Counted from the stretch's first letter, positions 1-12,752 are shown. The stretch: 64,000 nt of DNA from Rutidosis leptorrhynchoides (GCF_046630445.1 NC_092333.1:713325001-713389000); one strand, 5' to 3'. Made by a program: numbers and translations. The notes: generated from the letters alone by a model not told the origin.

Positions 1-284
1 AAAACCTCTTTCATTTAGGAATCATAATCTATAATGTTCTAAATTTCGAAAATCAATTACATTTTTTTTAAACCGTCGAACATCAGTCAGGTTCATGTTT
101 ATATATATAATTTTTTTTGTTAATCTAATTAATCAAATAAATTGTCTTGTTATTGGATATTACGTCCTAAAATCAAACAATGGATTTCTGTTTATAATTG
201 CACTGACCGAATTGTTTCATGAAGAAGAAGATAGAACAGTTTAGTGTGGGTTAAATATAGATGAGTCAAGAGATTTATCAGAAA

Positions 285-360
285 TACGTAACTGGCGGAA
301 TGGTTAGGGGTTTATGTTGAGGAACGTTAGGTCTCGGTTTCGACCCCGGCGGATGACATT
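285..360 (+). repeat. SINE-like tRNA-derived head (weak)
   Basis: A stretch resembling an RNA polymerase III internal promoter: an A-box-like TGGCGGAATGG near 293-303, then a B-box-like GGTTTCGACCCC near 335-346, at tRNA-like spacing. No tRNA fold or clear 3' end was established. It could be a degenerate SINE head or chance. Confidence 0.3.
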
Positions 361-401
361 ATTTTTTTTGTAATTCAATTTTTGAGGTAGTTTCCATTTT
401 C

Positions 402-480
<79 letters not shown>

Positions 481-531
481 GTTATTATTATTATTATTAT
501 TATTATTGTTATTATTGTTATTATTATTATA
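402..531. repeat. (ATT)n microsatellite
   Basis: A long ATT run with a few GTT interruptions, followed by a decayed ATT-rich tract to about 650. Reading it in the other frames gives only poly-isoleucine pseudo-ORFs. Confidence 0.95.
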
Positions 532-807
532 GATTGTTATTGTTATTGTTATTATTGTTATTATTGATTGATATTATTATTAAATATTAGTAATATTATT
601 AGTATTATTATCATTGTTATTATTATGATTATGAATATTATGAATATTGTTATAATTTCTATAAAAATCATAAAATTTATTATTTGTTCATTAAAAACTA
701 ATACTTGTATCATTTTATAAGTTCTAATATTATCATTAGTATCATTACTAGTATTATAATTATTATCAGTATTATAATTATCATTATAAGTATCATAATC
801 ATCATCA

Positions 808-809
<2 letters not shown>

Positions 810-891
<82 letters not shown>
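810..891. repeat. (ATT)n microsatellite
   Basis: A second ATT run, preceded by ATC triplets. It explains the isoleucine-rich ORFs seen here on both strands. Confidence 0.95.
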
Positions 892-892
<1 letters not shown>

Positions 893-1309
893 CATTGTAA
901 GTATTATTATGTACATTATAATGATTATCAATACTATGTAATTTCTAAGGTCATTAACATAACTAACACTAACAATAAAATTAATATATTTTTATATATT
1001 ATTAATATCATTACTTTATTACTAATAGAATTATTATCATTATTATCATTATTACTAATACTAAGTATTATCATTATCATATTTATCATTACAAATATTA
1101 ATTGGGTATTACTATAACAACTATCTTAATAAACAAATGACATATATGTATAAAGATATATTTAATACTTATAACATAACAAAATTAATATTTTATATAC
1201 AAAATGAATATATGAGACGAATATAAGTTATTAATATAAAAATGATATAATTAGTAAATTATATATACACAAACTTATTCGATTACGGTATGTATATTAA
1301 TAAATATAC

Positions 1310-2194
1310 AAATGATATAGGTTCGTGAATCCGAGGCCAACCCTGCATTGTTCAGTATCGTCATATGTATTTTTACTACAAAATATAGTATGGTGAGCTT
1401 CATTTGCCTTTTTACCCTTTATATTTTTGGGCTGAGAATACATGCGCAATTTTTATAAATGTTTTACGAAATAGACACAAGTAATCGAAACTACATTATA
1501 TAGTTGAATGATCGAAGCCGAATATGCCCCCTTTTGCTTGGTAACCTAAGAATTAGTAAACCGATCTGCTAATTGACGCGAATCCTAAAGATAGATCTAT
1601 TGGGCCTAACGAGCCCCATTCAAAGTACCGGATGCTTTAGTACTTCGATGTTGTTTTATCATGTCCGAAGGATTTCCCGGAATGATAGGGGATATTCTTA
1701 TATGCATCTTGTTAAATGTCGGTTATCAGGTGTTCAATCCATATGAATGATATTTTTGTCTCTATGCATGAGACGTATGTTTATGAGAAATGGAATTATG
1801 AAATCTTGTGGTCTATTAAAAATTATAAAATGATTATTTATGATAAACTAATGAACTCACCAACCTTTTGGTTGACACTTGAAAGCATGTTTATTCTCAG
1901 GTACGAAAGAAATCTTCCGCTGTGCATTTGCTCATTTTAGAGATATTACTTGGAGTTATTCATGACATATTTCAAAAGACGTTGCATTCGAGTCGTTGAG
2001 TTCATCAAGATTATTATTAAGTCAATTATAGTTGGATATATTATGAAATGGTATGCATGCCGTCAACTTTCGATGTAATGAAAGTTTGTCTTTAAAAACG
2101 AATGCAATGTTTGTAAAATGTATTATATAGAGGTCAAGTACCTCGCGATGTAACCAAATGTAATGTATTCGTCCAGATGGATTAGGACGGGTCA
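1310..2194 (+). mobile_element. LTR fragment related to the Gypsy LTRs at 35652 and 45499
   Basis: About 0.9 kb is clearly homologous, with indels, to the 3' part of the LTRs ending at 38922 and 48950. The shared core (about 1500-1710) covers the block from the 'gaatgatcgaagc' motif through the 'cccggaatgatagggg' motif. It ends near 2194 in a sequence comparable to the LTR 3' end. No coding region or partner LTR lies beside it, so it is probably a solo LTR or a truncated copy of an older relative. The left limit is uncertain, because the ATT-rich sequence upstream could also belong to it. Confidence 0.75.
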
Positions 2195-3366
2195 TTAGAA
2201 AAATAGTCTGATTTGACTTTTTTTTATGGATTTAAGATATATTAATAAATTGTTAAATTTGTCTTTCATTTAATGTTGGTATAAAGAATAATTAATAAAT
2301 AATGATATATTTAATGTTAAATTTCCAATAGCAAAAAGGGCATAGTTGAAAGTTAAATGAATTTTAATTGTTATTTAGAGTAAATAAAATTAGGACAAAC
2401 AAAAATAGTAAGGTGAACAGTTTTTATGAGATAAAGAGAGTAATATACTTTATATAATGTACGATTAGTGACGAATTCATGATGAAAATTTAATGGGTTC
2501 CTAAGAAAAATTACAAAGCTAATTATATTTGAAAAGAGACTTCAATATTATTATTTGTAAAAAACCTTTAATTTTAAAAACATAATGAAATGAAATTATA
2601 TAATTAAATTTAATGATGTCCAATAAAATTCGAAGAATAAATTCTATAAAATTTTTTTCCAAAATAATGGAGTTCTTGAACTCCACTACAATACACATAC
2701 AATCGTACTTGATTAGTATGAGCATTAAATAATCTCTATATGAAATTAAAATTACTAATTCAAAAAATTTTGCAGTTTTTATACTCCGTATCTTTTTTAG
2801 TTCTCATATACATATACATTAACCGTTAAAATAGCTACCACGTAAATTTACCATTAGCAAAAAGGTCATTTGTGCAAAAAGTACAAACAAAAAGACGCGG
2901 AGAAAATTAAAGCATCCTTTGAATGTGGCACAGTTGTCACTACTTTAATAATATTGTTATCATTAAAGTTGGTGATTTACTACGTAATATTTTTTAATTG
3001 TACGAGCAATTATGTGGGATTGGTAGAAAAATCAACTAATTCACATACCCAAGAAGATCTTGGGTGACCCAGTTTGGATATTAGTAGTTGCTTGTGGTTT
3101 TGGTTATTGATTATTACGAGTATAAAAATATTTGACTTATTTTATGTAAAATGTAAGCTTTTTAACTTTGTTTTTATGTTTTATATTTTTGTCGTATTGA
3201 TTTGAGCTGTCTAGGAGTTTGAAACCACGTGTCTAATTATGGTTTATGTCCTTTGGTTCGGCCTTATGTGAGATGAGATCCAATGTTTATAATCTTTTGG
3301 TTACAATCATTTAGAATTTTTATCCTAGTTATAATTATAAATAAATATATTTAATAGAAAGTATGA
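2195..3366. other. Intergenic, nothing recognised
   Basis: AT-rich sequence with only short ORFs (up to 68 codons) lacking recognisable motifs. No RNA gene or repeat boundaries were seen. Confidence 0.6.
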
Positions 3367-3640
3367 TTTTACTATTCCTAACATTATTATATTACTAAAA
3401 TTCACTTTTTTAAAATAACACTTCAATTTTAATCAAAATACAAATCAACCCCCGAAACTATGAATTCACTATAACCCTCAACTTTGATCAAAATACAAAT
3501 CAGCCCCCGAAATTATGAATTCACTATTCCTAACATTATTATATTATCAAAATCCACTTTTTTAAAATAACCCCTCAACTTCGGTCAAAATACAAATCGA
3601 ATGACCCCCCAACTTTGGTCAAAATACAAATCGGCCCCCA
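3367..3640. repeat. Degenerate tandem duplication, unit about 155 bp
   Basis: The block from 'actattcctaacattatta' through 'caaaatacaaatc' and a C-rich 'cccccgaaa' motif occurs twice in direct orientation, at about 3369-3522 and 3523-3640. Each copy also carries internal 'caaaatacaaatc' motifs. No coding potential was seen. Confidence 0.7.
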
Positions 3641-3934
3641 AACCAAAATTTTCCAAAAACATTTTACGGGACATATCTTCTCGCTCGCCGCGAGTTAAAT
3701 TTCCCAACAATACCGTTGAACTCGAAATAATTTTACGAACACAACGCAACTAACAACTCACAAAACGGGTGCCTTTTAAAAAATGCTAAATGGTTTGGGG
3801 CACCTTTCATACACATTGTTTTTTTTCTTTTCTTTCAAACACTTGATTTTCCATTAGGGCATGCTTTGGAGTTCCGCTACGAAGCGCGAGCTCCTTAACT
3901 TGTAATTTTCAATTGGATATCTCACAATCAGAAG

Positions 3935-3974
3935 TTATTATTATTATTATTTTAATTATTTTAATTATTTTAAT

Positions 3975-4037
<63 letters not shown>

Positions 4038-4086
4038 TGATATGATATTGATTGATATATCATCATCATCATCATCATCATCATCA
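3935..4086. repeat. (ATT/AAT)n and (ATC)n microsatellites
   Basis: ATT/AAT runs at about 3935-4038 are followed by ATC triplets at about 4060-4086. The ORFs here (poly-Ile, poly-Ser, poly-Asp) are artefacts of the repeats. Confidence 0.9.
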
Positions 4087-4163
4087 ATAGCTATTATCCG
4101 AGTATTAACGCCGCACCTCTTCGAAATCATCATCATCCTCCTCCTCCTCCTAACTATTAGTGC

Positions 4164-4451
4164 CAGAGGCGGATCCAGTATGTTACGAGAGGGGGCGCCC
4201 GCCCCCGGTGGATTTGAAAATTTTAGTGTAAATTTTTTGGATATTTCGACTTTGCCCCCGGTGGAAATTTTTTTGCCCCAAAACCTACATATTTTGCCCT
4301 AAAACCTTCAAATTTTGTCCAATATTCTCCAAATTTTGCCCACAAATTTTCAAATTTTGCCCAAAAAACCTTTATATTTTGCCTAAAAAAATTGCTACGG
4401 TTTTAATTTTTTTTTTGTCCCCGGTGAAATATAATCCTGGATCCGCCACTG
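4164..4451. mobile_element. hAT-type MITE
   Basis: A 288-bp element with terminal inverted repeats: CAGAGGCGGATCCAG on the left against CTGGATCCGCCACTG on the right. It is flanked by a perfect 8-bp target-site duplication ATTAGTGC (4156-4163 and 4452-4459). The 8-bp duplication is the hAT hallmark. The interior has no ORF. It holds degenerate 22-24 bp units of the form 'aaaccttcaaattttgccc' and G/C-rich subterminal motifs. Relatives lie at 22158-22499 and inside 25800-26623. Confidence 0.9.
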
Positions 4452-4459
4452 ATTAGTGC

Positions 4460-4989
4460 ATTATTATTATGTTTATACCTATACCTATTGTTAACGTGAT
4501 ATAGAGCGAGATCATTTACCTTGATCTCATTAATATATATTTTTGTTTTTATGTACGATTTGTTTTATATTTATTTTATAAGCTTTAGTTGAGTTTATAC
4601 GTAATTAGTTTTCATTTAATAAAAGGTTTGTATCAATCGTCAATGTACATATTGTAATTATACAAATATAAAGCGAAATTATTTTCCGCAACAACACGCG
4701 GACTAAACTGTAAATACTGACAACTCTTAAACTGTGATTAAAACCTCAAGACATTTGTAAATACTTGTATTCGTACTATCATCCGTTTCGAATCTCTTGA
4801 AGGTTTTTAAATAACAGTTAGAGAGTCACTGACGAGACCCACAAGAACTGAAGCCACTCATCTGATCTTATCCATGCTACATATGGTGAGGAAACCACAA
4901 GATCCGCACCCAGAAGGTAACACGACCAACTGGAAAATCTCCCATGAGGTTCGAACGCAATATGTTACGCAACCTCAAGATACTACTGA
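4460..4989. other. Intergenic, nothing recognised
   Basis: No ORF, RNA gene or bounded repeat can be supported. A B-box-like GAGGTTCGAACGC occurs near 4956-4968 but lacks a partner A box. Confidence 0.5.
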
Positions 4990-5085
4990 TCTAGGCGCAT
5001 AAGTATTATTTTTTTGTCCACAACGAACTCATAACCTCAAGGATAATGAGCCTCTTTGATACCGTTGGGCTATAAGTCTTACCGT
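4990..5085 (-). repeat. SINE-like head (weak)
   Basis: On the minus strand, an A-box-like TAGCCCAACGG (about 5063-5073) is followed by a B-box-like GGTTATGAGTTCG (about 5023-5036). The pattern matches the pol III promoter of tRNA-derived SINEs. The ends are not defined. Confidence 0.35.
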
Positions 5086-5089
5086 TCAC

Positions 5090-6240
5090 TTCGAGAATAT
5101 TAGTGGAGTATATCTAAGTGTTATATGTCCTTATTTATTATGGTAATTTAGATTTAGATCTTTCGAGCCGAGTAAACGAGTAAAACGGTAAGAACCATGT
5201 TATAGTACGTGGGGAACATGAGTTTTCTAATAAAAAAATATACACGGTTTGATTGAGTTGTTTTGTAACTCCTTTTGATACTTTTAATGATTACCCAAAA
5301 GAATGTCTTACTAGTTACTAGTAAGTTTTAAATCTTAAAACTCATGTGAGGATATCAAATTTCAACTACTAGAATATTTTACACATTCTAGCATTTCACT
5401 AAAAGCATAGAGTGTCCGTGTCTATTTTTCGGTGTCCATTTCAAGATCTAAAGTAGACCTTGAAATTGATTAAAGTGGGATGTCGTTCGGTGTCCTCGGT
5501 TCAAAGTCGGGGTGAGAGAAAATATGCCGTGGACCGATAAGAAAATAAAATAATTAAACAAATAGAAAAAACACCATCGGTGTACCGACGATGCCAACCA
5601 ACGCTCGAATAGACATCAAGCGACAGTCCGCTGGTAACCATTTCAAGTGTTTTGTCGATTTCGACAGTGGGATCGACTCCGGACACCCAGAGCTCTAATG
5701 GTACATTTAAGTTTTGTTTAGAAACTCTGTTAGTTATAGATTTTGTATTTATATTTTCACACACTTCAACATAACACAGCATCTGTATTCCAATCACTAT
5801 GTTACAATATGGACTAATTGCAGATAAAGTGTGAATTGATTGAAACATTTGGTTAGTTCACTTTAATGAGCCTCTTTATCCCAGTAAATCACACATAATT
5901 AAACACTTTATCTCCACTTTTTTTTTTTTTTTTTTCCACCCCAGGTCCCCAACTCTTAAGCTAAGTATCAAAAAATAACTAAACACAAATTCTCAAATAT
6001 TTTTCAACCACAACAAGATTGACAAGCCAATCTTGTAATTTATCTAACGAATATTCCAGCATAAAAAAATAATTTATCAACCATACCCCTTTTCAATTCT
6101 TTATTACATAAGTTTTATTTTTTCACCCATTACAAATTACAATGTGTAAATAACAAGTTTCTAGTAAAAAAAAGTTCATAAATGAACATCTTTTGGTTAC
6201 ATTTAATCTTATTAAAATTATTTAATAATTGTCAACTTTT
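5090..6240. other. Intergenic region upstream of the beta-galactosidase gene
   Basis: A minus-strand open frame of 115 codons (5501-5848) has no recognisable domain and is not called a gene. A T homopolymer lies near 5918-5935. Nothing else could be assigned. Confidence 0.5.
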
Positions 6241-6246
6241 TCAAAC

Positions 6247-6254
6247 TATATATG
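6247..6254 (+). promoter_or_regulatory. Putative TATA box of the beta-galactosidase gene
   Basis: TATATATG lies about 100 bp before the start codon. A start of transcription around 6280 would leave a 5' leader of about 70 nt with a CA-repeat (cacacacacac). This rests on position and sequence only. Confidence 0.5.
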
Positions 6255-6350
6255 TACAGTCAATGTTTCAAAGAAGAGTAGCTGAATGTTTTTCTTACTC
6301 CATTAAACACACACACACAAACCAACTCTTCTTGGAGTTAAAGAAAAAAG

Positions 6351-9300
6351 ATGGCAGCTAACTCAGCTTCCAAAATGGTTACTAGTAGTAATCTTGTTGT
6401 ATGCACTTCATTGTTGTTGATGATGTTATTTTTTGAGGTTACACTCTGCAGTGTAACTTATGATAAGAAATCTCTCATCATTAATGGCCAAAGAAAAATA
6501 CTATTTTCTGGTTCTATACATTATCCTAGAAGTACTCCTGAAGTAATCTCTCTGTTTTTCATTAATTTATTTTATTATTATAATAGAAAATTATTTATTA
6601 TAAATTGTAATTATTAGTCTTTTTGGTAATAAGAAAAATAACCCAAATGGAATATTGTTGCAGATGTGGGAAGATCTCATTCAAAAAGCTAAAGATGGAG
6701 GTCTGGATGTTATTGATACTTATGTGTTTTGGAATGGCCATGAACCTACACCTGGCAATGTACTACTTTTTATCTTTTTCTTTTTTATCCTTTTGATAAC
6801 ATTTTGTTTAATTTTATGATATTCTGTTTATTGGTGGACTTATTGCAGTATAACTTTGAAGGAAGATATGATTTAGTAAGGTTTGTAAAGCTGGTTCAGA
6901 AAGCTGGACTGTATATGCATCTTAGAATTGGACCATTTGTTTGTGCAGAGTGGAATTTTGGGTAAATTTAATCACCTATATTTGAGCTTTACTTTTTATT
7001 TTTGGTGGTTTTGTTTTTTAAGATATTATTGTGATTGATGGCTTGATGCTAAAGATTTAGTTTTTTTTAAAGGGGTTTGCCTGTTTGGTTGAAGTATGTT
7101 CCTGGAATCAGTTTCAGAACTGATAATGCACCATTCAAGGTCTATCTTTATCTTAAAATCCCCTGTTTTATACTTAGAAGTATTCAAACTCTAAAATGTA
7201 ATGGTTGGAACTTTGGAAAAACACATTAAAGATTAATGTACATATAAAATGGGTTGGTTGGGTAACGGGTAGAAATGGTTTCTAGCTCAGTATTAGTAAA
7301 ATGGGTTGGGTTGACCCATAATACTTTTGTTTCTCACCTTTCAAAAGAAACTGTATGTAAAGTATTACAAAAAATTTTGATCCCCTTCTAATTTTGCAGT
7401 TTACACAACTATTCTTATTTTTTGGGAAAATTTATTAAGTATTTTTTCTCTATGGAATTAAAGTTGACCAGGAATATGATTAGTTTTTAAAAAATTTGCA
7501 TTTTTACCGACAATGTTGACTGATAAATGTAGGTGGCAATGCAAACGTTCACCACAAAAATAGTGCAAATGATGAAGAATGAAAGGTTATTCGAGTCTCA
7601 AGGTGGTCCAATCATCCTCTCACAGGTAACTTTCAGTTTCTTGCACGATTTAGTTTTCTATAGATCAAGATTCTACCCGTTTATAGCATTTACTAGTCAT
7701 ACTATGCGGGTGTTATTAAGAACCAAATATAATTGTATAAATGAATGAAATAATGTTAAGATACAAAATGGATATGCTTCTTATATATATTTTGGTAAAT
7801 GGGTCAGATAGAGAACGAATATGGGGCAGAAAGCCATGATTTTGGAGCAGCGGGCCATGCTTACTTGACTTGGGCTGCTAAAATGGCTGTTGGGTTGAAC
7901 ACCGGTGTCCCCTGGGTCATGTGCAAGCAAGATGATGCTCCTGATCCTATTGTATGTATTTCTTATTGTCTTTTTATTCTTTTAACCAGAATTGTAGTGT
8001 TGATATACTTGACAAAAATCAAATATTTGGGCATAAAATTTGGCACAAAAACTCTGATCTACCTATCAATACTGGTAAATATAGCAGAAAGGATGGGTCA
8101 GGGGGTTTAGGTAATGGGTCAAAATGAGAGTTTTTTTTGTACCAGTCGGAATGAATAATAACTTTTTGCATAAAATTATTTTGGAAGTTTCAAGCATTGA
8201 GAATAAACTTCAATTAAATTTTAAGATTCTATTCATTTGACTTGTTAGAGATCAAACGTGACCCAATTCAACCAGAATGTGTTAAAATTTTCACTACACC
8301 AGTGTCAAATAACATTATGGCAATTCATAAACATTTGTGCTTGAATTTTTGACAGATAAATACTTGCAATGGGTTTTATTGTGATTACTTTTCTCCAAAT
8401 AACAGAGAGACCAAACCTACATTGTGGACCGAGGCTTGGACTGGCTGGTACGTTCTACTTTGTACTAGTCGAGTTTTAAAATTTACAGTTTTAAAACTTG
8501 GTACGAAGATGTTTATATTTTTGGTGAAACTTTACAAACTAGATAAAAGTACTAAGATGTCGTTGTAGGAAGTGCTAGAATCAGTATTTCCCCTTATCCA
8601 ATAATGTTGTCTGGTACAATATAAATACGTACCGAACGATATATGTACTAAGCTCAACATATATAAAACTTAGCTTAATAAACGACTAACGATAATCCGC
8701 CTAGAGATAACCATTGAAATCTGAAGTATTAAAGAATAATTATGACTTTAATCAAAAGATGTTTGACTTTTAAAGTCAAAGTCAATTCAGTGCTTCAAAA
8801 CATTGTGGAATCTTGTTATTCATTTGCAATCTTTTTGTTAAAGGTTCTCAGACTTCGGTGGACCAGTACCCCATCGCCCTGTTCAAGATTTGGCCTTTGC
8901 TGTTGCTCGTTTTGTTCAAAAGGGAGGCTCGTTCACAAACTATTACATGGTTAGGCTGTCGTTTGATCAGCAAATATACGAACCATTTTAAAGTTTCTTT
9001 ACTATTTTTTTTTAATGCAAACAGTATCATGGAGGAACGAACTTTGGTAGGACAGCCGGAGGCCCATTCATCACCACCAGCTACGATTATGATGCTCCTA
9101 TAGATGAATATGGTAGTAAAATGACACTTGCCGCTTTTTAATATTTAACGACATTGGATTTTTTCAATGTTTTTGATACAATTTTTGCATACCATTGTAA
9201 TTTTTTTTCTATCATTATATGTACAGGCTTGCTCAGGCAACCTAAATACGATCACCTAAAGGAGCTTCATAAAGCTATCAAATCAAGCGAACGAGCTATT

Positions 9301-11305
9301 CTTTCAGCTGATCCTGAGTTTATTTCCTTAGGAACGTATGAACAGGTTTGTAAAATAAAACCTTCCTCACCATAAGACGGGACCTTTTAGGGAGTATTCG
9401 GAAACTCGGGGAGTACTCAGATGTTGACCAAGTTTGACTTAGACCGATTTAGACTGAGTTTTGACTGATTTTCTGAGTAATCCCGAGTTTTGACCGATTT
9501 TCTGAGTAATCCCAAGTTTTGACTGAGTTTGACCAAGTTTGCCTGAGTTCTCGCCGAGTGATTCCGAGTTCTGCAACACCGCTTTTTCTAATCGTGTATT
9601 TAATACCTTTTTACCCTTCAAGTTTCTTACATATACACATTTTCCCCTTATTTACTCTTCAAAAATTCGGTTTTCGTGTATTAACAGGCACATGTGTTTT
9701 CTTCTCGAACTGGAGGTTGTGCTGCGTTTCTAGCCAATTACCATATAAACGGTTCTGCAACCGTCACGTTTAGAAAAAAACGTTACAATCTACCACCATG
9801 GTCCATTAGCATTCTTCCTGATTGCAAAAATGTCGCCTTTAATACAGCTCTGGTTGGATCCAAAACATCTTTAATCAATATGTTACCGACAAATGTAAAC
9901 AGACTTCGATGGCAAACTTTTAGTGAAGATGTTTCATCTGTTGATATCGAATCAAAGATGATAAATTCTGGTTTGTTGGATCAGTTGAGTGTAACTAGAG
10001 ATACAAGTGACTACCTTTGGTATACTACTAGGTGATAAAAGTGGTACATTCTGCATTAGAACTTGTACATTAATAAGTAAAACATGCTTCTAGTTATGTT
10101 CTTGAATTTGTTTTTCAGTGTTGTGATAAATCCATCAGAGTTACATGGGAACGGTGTTCCTACTCTAACTGTGAATTCTGAAGGGCATGCTTTACATGTT
10201 TTCATCAACGGTGGTCTCGCAGGTACAACTCTGATATGCAAAATGTACAAGTCATGTTTGTAATGTTGTTTATGTATATGTATTTGTACATGAACTTATC
10301 AGGTTCGGCATATGGAAATGAAGAAACACGGAGTGTTTCGTTCACAGGAAACGCCAATTTACAGGCTGGAATGAACAAGATTCAACTCCTTAGTGTTGCG
10401 ATCGGGTTACAAGTGAGTTGTTTAGAAGAAAAAGTTGTTATCTCTTATTGATTTAACAAGATCTGAACATTATTTATATTTTATAAAATAATTTTTATTT
10501 TTGTGATTGATTAAAGAACAACGGGCCACATTTCGAGCTATGGAAAACGGGAGTTTTAGGACCGGTTGTGTTGCACGGGGTAGGTCATGTCTCAAGGGAT
10601 CTATCGCATTATAAATGGTCATACCAGGTCTGTTTCATTTGAAAGTTAACCTGTTTGACCTCAAATTGCAACTTTTCATACTCTCTTGAATGGAGGGGTA
10701 AATTTGTCTTTTTACACAGGTGGGCATGAAAGGCGAATACAGAAACTTAGCTTCACCTATGGGAGTTTCTTCTGTAGACTGGACAGAAGGATCCTTATCT
10801 GGACAACAACATAGGCCACTAACATGGTACAAGGTACGCGTTCCTGTTTACTTGATCCAACAAAAAACTGAACTTAAGGTCAAAACATTTTCTTAACCAG
10901 ATTTTAATTTTTTTATTTTTAGAAACGGCTAATGTGTTACTTATATACTGCCAAAAGAATATTATGACCATAAAAATGTGAATCATGTAGGCTTATTTCA
11001 ATGCACCGCAAGGGGTTGAGCCTTTGGCTATTGACATGAAGAGCATGGGAAAGGGTCAAGTATGGATCAATGGTCAAAGCATAGGAAGATATTGGACTGC
11101 TCATGCAAAAGGTAGTTGTACCCCCTGCAACTATGCTGGTACATTTCGGCCAACCAAGTGTCAAACCCGTTGTGGAGAACCAACTCAACGATGGTACCAT
11201 GTTCCCCGGTCTTGGTTGAAACCAACCCAGAATTTGATAGTTGTGTTTGAAGAGACAGGTGGCGATGCATCAATGATTTCTGTTATGAAAAGAACGATAA
11301 GGTGA
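6351..11305 (+). CDS. Beta-galactosidase, GH35, 16 exons, apparently intact
   Basis: Hydrolyses terminal beta-galactosyl residues, in plants typically of cell-wall galactans, in the secretory pathway/apoplast. Exons by eye: 6351-6542, 6664-6759, 6849-6961, 7073-7139, 7533-7625, 7808-7951, 8356-8447, 8844-8949, 9025-9112, 9227-9345, 9688-10031, 10119-10222, 10303-10412, 10517-10627, 10720-10833, 10991-11305. All introns are GT-AG, and the 2208 joined nucleotides stay in frame (735 aa, normal for plant BGALs without the C-terminal lectin domain). A hydrophobic signal peptide covers about residues 1-34, before VTYD. The GH35 signature [14 protein letters not shown] contains the acid/base Glu (about E191). 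The nucleophile is the Glu of LWTEAW (about E261). The Cys-rich C-terminal motif precedes [10 protein letters not shown]. It is convergent with the BAH-PHD gene downstream. Decayed copies of its last exon lie at 23909 and 62931. The family call is firm; the subfamily is not assigned. Confidence 0.95.
9461..9520. repeat. Two-unit 29-bp repeat in intron 10 of the beta-galactosidase gene
   Basis: Two near-identical units built around 'gattttctgagtaatccc' sit within a wider 'gactgagttttgac'-rich stretch (about 9395-9580). That stretch may be a decayed MITE, but no terminal repeats were resolved. Confidence 0.6.
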
Positions 11306-11621
11306 TCAAGATGTGAAGGAATTTGTTTTTTATGAAATTTTGTTCACAATATTGTGCTATTTATGTCATTATTTAAAATGACTTGTAACAATTGGTGTAA
11401 CTTTTACTAGATTGAGTACTGTGAAAGAAAGATACCATACAAAATTAAGGTTATAAATACTAGCGATCAATCATCATATTAAGACTAGCTTGTTTAACTT
11501 TATAAAACTAATGTTGTATAGACAGACAACAAGAAACTGTTAAAAAAGATCAGTAAGCTTAAATAAGCGACAACAAACAGTCAGAAAGTACAACAAACAA
11601 CCAAACATTTGAACATATAAG

Positions 11622-11940
11622 AATGGGCCAATAGCCTAGTGGCGAATGACTCACTCTCCCTTAGGGGAGGTGAGAGTTCGATTCCCATTAGGTGAGGATT
11701 TTCCAAATAATTGGATCAAAAACCATTTTTACCGGGCTCAAATGATCACTTGGTCCTACGCATGCGAAGATTGAAACAATGACAATGCAGGTTCATTTAT
11801 CGGGCCTGGCATGCTGTGGGAAAATGGGTGATTGTGTTTCGCCAGGCTTCAGTGGGCTACCGGGGACCGCTGGATGGGTTGACAAAGTCAACACAGAGCT
11901 AACATGTCCCTGCCAATACACATGTTTTTTGAAACAACAA
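11622..11940 (+). mobile_element. tRNA-derived SINE
   Basis: Carries an A box TAGCCTAGTGG (11632-11642) and a B box GAGTTCGATTCC (11674-11685), and ends in a short T/A-rich tail. It is flanked by imperfect 14-bp duplications, TTTGAACATATAAG (11608-11621) and TTTGGACATATCAG (11941-11954). The matching places in paralogous copies B (about 24670) and C (about 63600) lack this insert, which supports insertion after duplication. It lies in the 3' region of BAH-PHD copy A. Confidence 0.75.
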
Positions 11941-12094
11941 TTTGGACATATCAGCCTAATTAATGTTGCTGCTATTCTTGTATATCATCATAAAGACTTT
12001 CAGTTCATTAAGCTTGTGCATCGGACTCATCCTGCAAATAACAGAACGGCAGACATGATTAGATACTTCTGTGTAAAAAGTAAATGTTACCACC

Positions 12095-12350
12095 GACATA
12101 TTGCCTAAGTGGTTTCCAAGTCTTAATAGGGGGACCCGCGATTAGTTGTCAAGCAACCCGTGTCCAATTTCGATAAGGGGGACTTTTCTACATGATTTTT
12201 CTGCGATTAGTTGCCAAGCAACCCGGAACCCGCGATTAGTTGCCAAGCAATCCGGGTCAATTCTTGGAGTTTCCTACCTAGCGTGTGTGGGTCGCAAATG
12301 AGTATATTCGATGCGAAAATTTGCCGTTGAAAGAAAAAAAAAAGAAAGGT
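12095..12350 (+). repeat. SINE-like insert with threefold 'gcgattagttg' motif
   Basis: Begins near an A-box-like TTGCCTAAGTGG (12101-12112) and ends in an A-rich tail (about 12328-12349). It contains three copies of a 'gcgattagttgccaagcaa' motif (about 12138, 12203, 12232). The corresponding part of copy B lacks it. No clear B box was found, so the SINE assignment is tentative. Confidence 0.45.
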
Positions 12351-12752
12351 TATCACTTACCAGCTAACGATAAACATGAAATGATTACATATATACTTTT
12401 GTAGGATCGATCAAAGTAACATATTCACCTATGGTTCATTCAGAAAAAACCTATTGTGACAATGCACATTTCCTAATTATTTTTAATTACGTTCAATTAA
12501 TTATCAAAGATGTTCAAGTAATTAGCTACTTGTTGATAACAAATCTTTATAATCTAATGTAATAGCAAGTTCTGTAAAATTAAGGAACCCACAAATAACT
12601 TAACGTTTTAAACCATAACGGTATAATGTCAGCAAATTAAGTTCCATAATAAGTTGCTGACATTTTGATAAGTAGGAAAACAATAGATTTAACCAAAAGA
12701 TTCGTACCAAAAGCGATCCTTGATGATATATATGCTAGATATATCACATACG

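Noticed and set aside
705-941. Poly-isoleucine ORFs on both strands
   Set aside because: Translations of ATT/AAT microsatellites, without real protein features.
5501-5848. 115-codon minus-strand ORF as a gene
   Set aside because: No recognisable domain, no promoter context and no sign of conservation; AT-rich intergenic DNA yields such frames by chance.
11779-12108. 109-codon ORF near the BAH-PHD last exon
   Set aside because: It runs across the SINE end and the antisense of the last exon; not a coherent protein.
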